A stretch of DNA of 55,354 bases from UBA6109 sp035366835 (GTDB lineage Bacteria; Desulfobacterota; Syntrophia; Syntrophales; UBA6109): the NCBI GenBank assembly GCA_035366835.1, contig DAOSIS010000022.1, forward strand, positions 1 to 55,354. The letters run 5' to 3'. The notes under the pieces were generated by a model. It was not told the origin of the DNA, searched no databases, and worked only from the letters and a program-made list of their open reading frames with translations. Position numbers and translations under genes: made by a program. Every line of letters starts with the position of its first letter. The stretch's first letter is position 1. Below, piece after piece: positions 54,830-55,354 of this stretch.

Positions 54830-54845
54830 TGAAGAGGAGAAGGCG

Positions 54846-55136
54846 ATGTTCGTGCTTGTCAGTTACGATGTAGCCAAGACAGACGGGGCCGGTGCGCGCA
54901 GGCTAAGACGCGTCGCGAAGGCCTGTCTGGATTATGGGCAGCGGGTCCAGTATTCGGTCTTCGAGTGCATCGTCGACCCGGCGCAGTGGACGGTGCTTCG
55001 CAACCGATTGATACGAGAGATCAAGGCGGAGGAAGACAGCCTGCGGTTCTACTTTCTGGGATCGAACTGGCGGCGCCGCGTGGAGCACATCGGGGCGAAG
55101 AAAGTGCCGGATCCGGAGGGGCCGATGATCGTTTGA
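54846..55136 (+). CDS. cas2: Cas2
   Basis: A 96-residue ferredoxin-fold protein opening MFVLVSYDVAKTDGAGARRL, with the conserved YDV aspartate and GQRVQYSVFEC. The ATG at 54846 follows GAAGAGGAG. It bridges Cas1 dimers in spacer integration. The leader and array begin just past its stop. Confidence 0.96.
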   Translation: MFVLVSYDVAKTDGAGARRLRRVAKACLDYGQRVQYSVFECIVDPAQWTVLRNRLIREIKAEEDSLRFYFLGSNWRRRVEHIGAKKVPDPEGPMIV

Positions 55137-55321
55137 AAAGGGTCCGCGAACCGGAAGCAAGCGGGAAAACCCCGGGAGGTTCGCGATCGCCGCTGATGCG
55201 CGCTCAGATTGAAAGAGCGATGACAGTGTTCTTTGACAATTGAATAGTGACGAGATGGAAAACCAATGTTCGCGGTAGTGTGACGAATACCGCTTGCATA
55301 TTGAGAGCTTGAAAGTAGTAA
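55137..55321 (+). promoter_or_regulatory. CRISPR leader
   Basis: The 185 bp between cas2 and the first repeat is AT-richer at its 3' half. It carries TTGACA at 55233-55238 without a clear -10, and an inverted repeat GCGGTA...TACCGC (55272-55293) near the integration end. It should hold the array promoter and Cas1-Cas2 recognition site. Confidence 0.75.
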
Positions 55322-55354
55322 GTCGCTCCCTCGCACGGGAGCGTGGATTGAAAC
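55322..55354 (+). CRISPR. First repeat of a type I-C CRISPR array, cut by the window edge
   Basis: The last 33 bases start GTCGCTCCC, contain the stem GCTCCC-TCGCAC-GGGAGC and end GCGTGGATTGAAAC, which is the known type I-C repeat form. Only one repeat is visible because the window ends here, so array length and spacers are unknown. Its place right after cas2 and leader supports the assignment. Confidence 0.9.

Overview
The window looks like chromosomal DNA of an anaerobic, GC-rich Gram-negative bacterium, most likely a Desulfobacterota (deltaproteobacterial) or Syntrophales-type organism. This is inferred from gene content: a selenocysteine formate dehydrogenase with sulfhydrogenase-like partners, acyl-CoA chemistry, TRAP and ABC importers, many LysR regulators, and small palindromic repeats of kinds common in that group. 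No rRNA or tRNA gene was recognised, so the taxonomy is tentative.

Layout. 1-3.1 kb: end of a TRAP transporter, a zinc alcohol dehydrogenase of the type linked to phosphonate catabolism, and an EamA permease. 3.2-13.3 kb: a LysR regulator, a two-subunit CoA-transferase, an acyl-CoA-synthetase-like protein, two tandem citrate-synthase-fold proteins, a CoA-acylating aldehyde dehydrogenase and two HAD hydrolases. 13.4-23.7 kb: a LysR regulator followed by a phosphodiesterase, a TIM-barrel protein, a metallophosphoesterase, a DUF624 protein, a complete Ugp/Mal-type ABC importer and an MFS permease. 23.7-27.0 kb: two LysR genes around a saccharopine-dehydrogenase-like reductase. 27-39 kb: a phosphonate-use locus (DUF47-PiT phosphate transporter, biotin carrier, PbfA-like PLP lyase, AEP-type ABC importer, alanine dehydrogenase and PhnW). 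39.2-43.5 kb: a formate dehydrogenase operon read on the minus strand, with an in-frame UGA (Sec) and a sigma-54-like promoter. 43.7-45.3 kb: a PIF1-like helicase, then repeat-rich non-coding DNA. 45.9-55.35 kb: a type I-C-like CRISPR-Cas locus in the order cas5-cas8c-cas7-cas3-cas4-cas1-cas2, ending in the first repeat of an array cut by the window edge.

Two results stand out. First, a 17-bp box of form TAT-N11-ATA (LysR T-N11-A type) lies upstream of four separate operons: the citrate-synthase-like/aldehyde dehydrogenase operon (8144), DUF47-PiT (27045, beside a divergent LysR gene), the ABC importer (31484) and phnW-ald (38941, minus). The copies at the importer and phnW match at 26 of 27 bases. 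This suggests one regulon for uptake of 2-aminoethylphosphonate or its hydroxylated form, deamination to phosphonoacetaldehyde, phosphate handling, and an unexpected acyl-CoA branch with two divergent citrate-synthase paralogues. No phosphonatase (PhnX) is recognisable in the window, so the fate of phosphonoacetaldehyde is open. Second, the CRISPR locus looks mosaic: an AT-richer effector block (cas5, cas8c, cas7, cas3) sits between a decayed ORF6N gene and a decayed RhuM gene, joined to a GC-rich cas4-cas1-cas2 module. A strong internal ribosome site in cas8c marks an embedded Cas11c small subunit.
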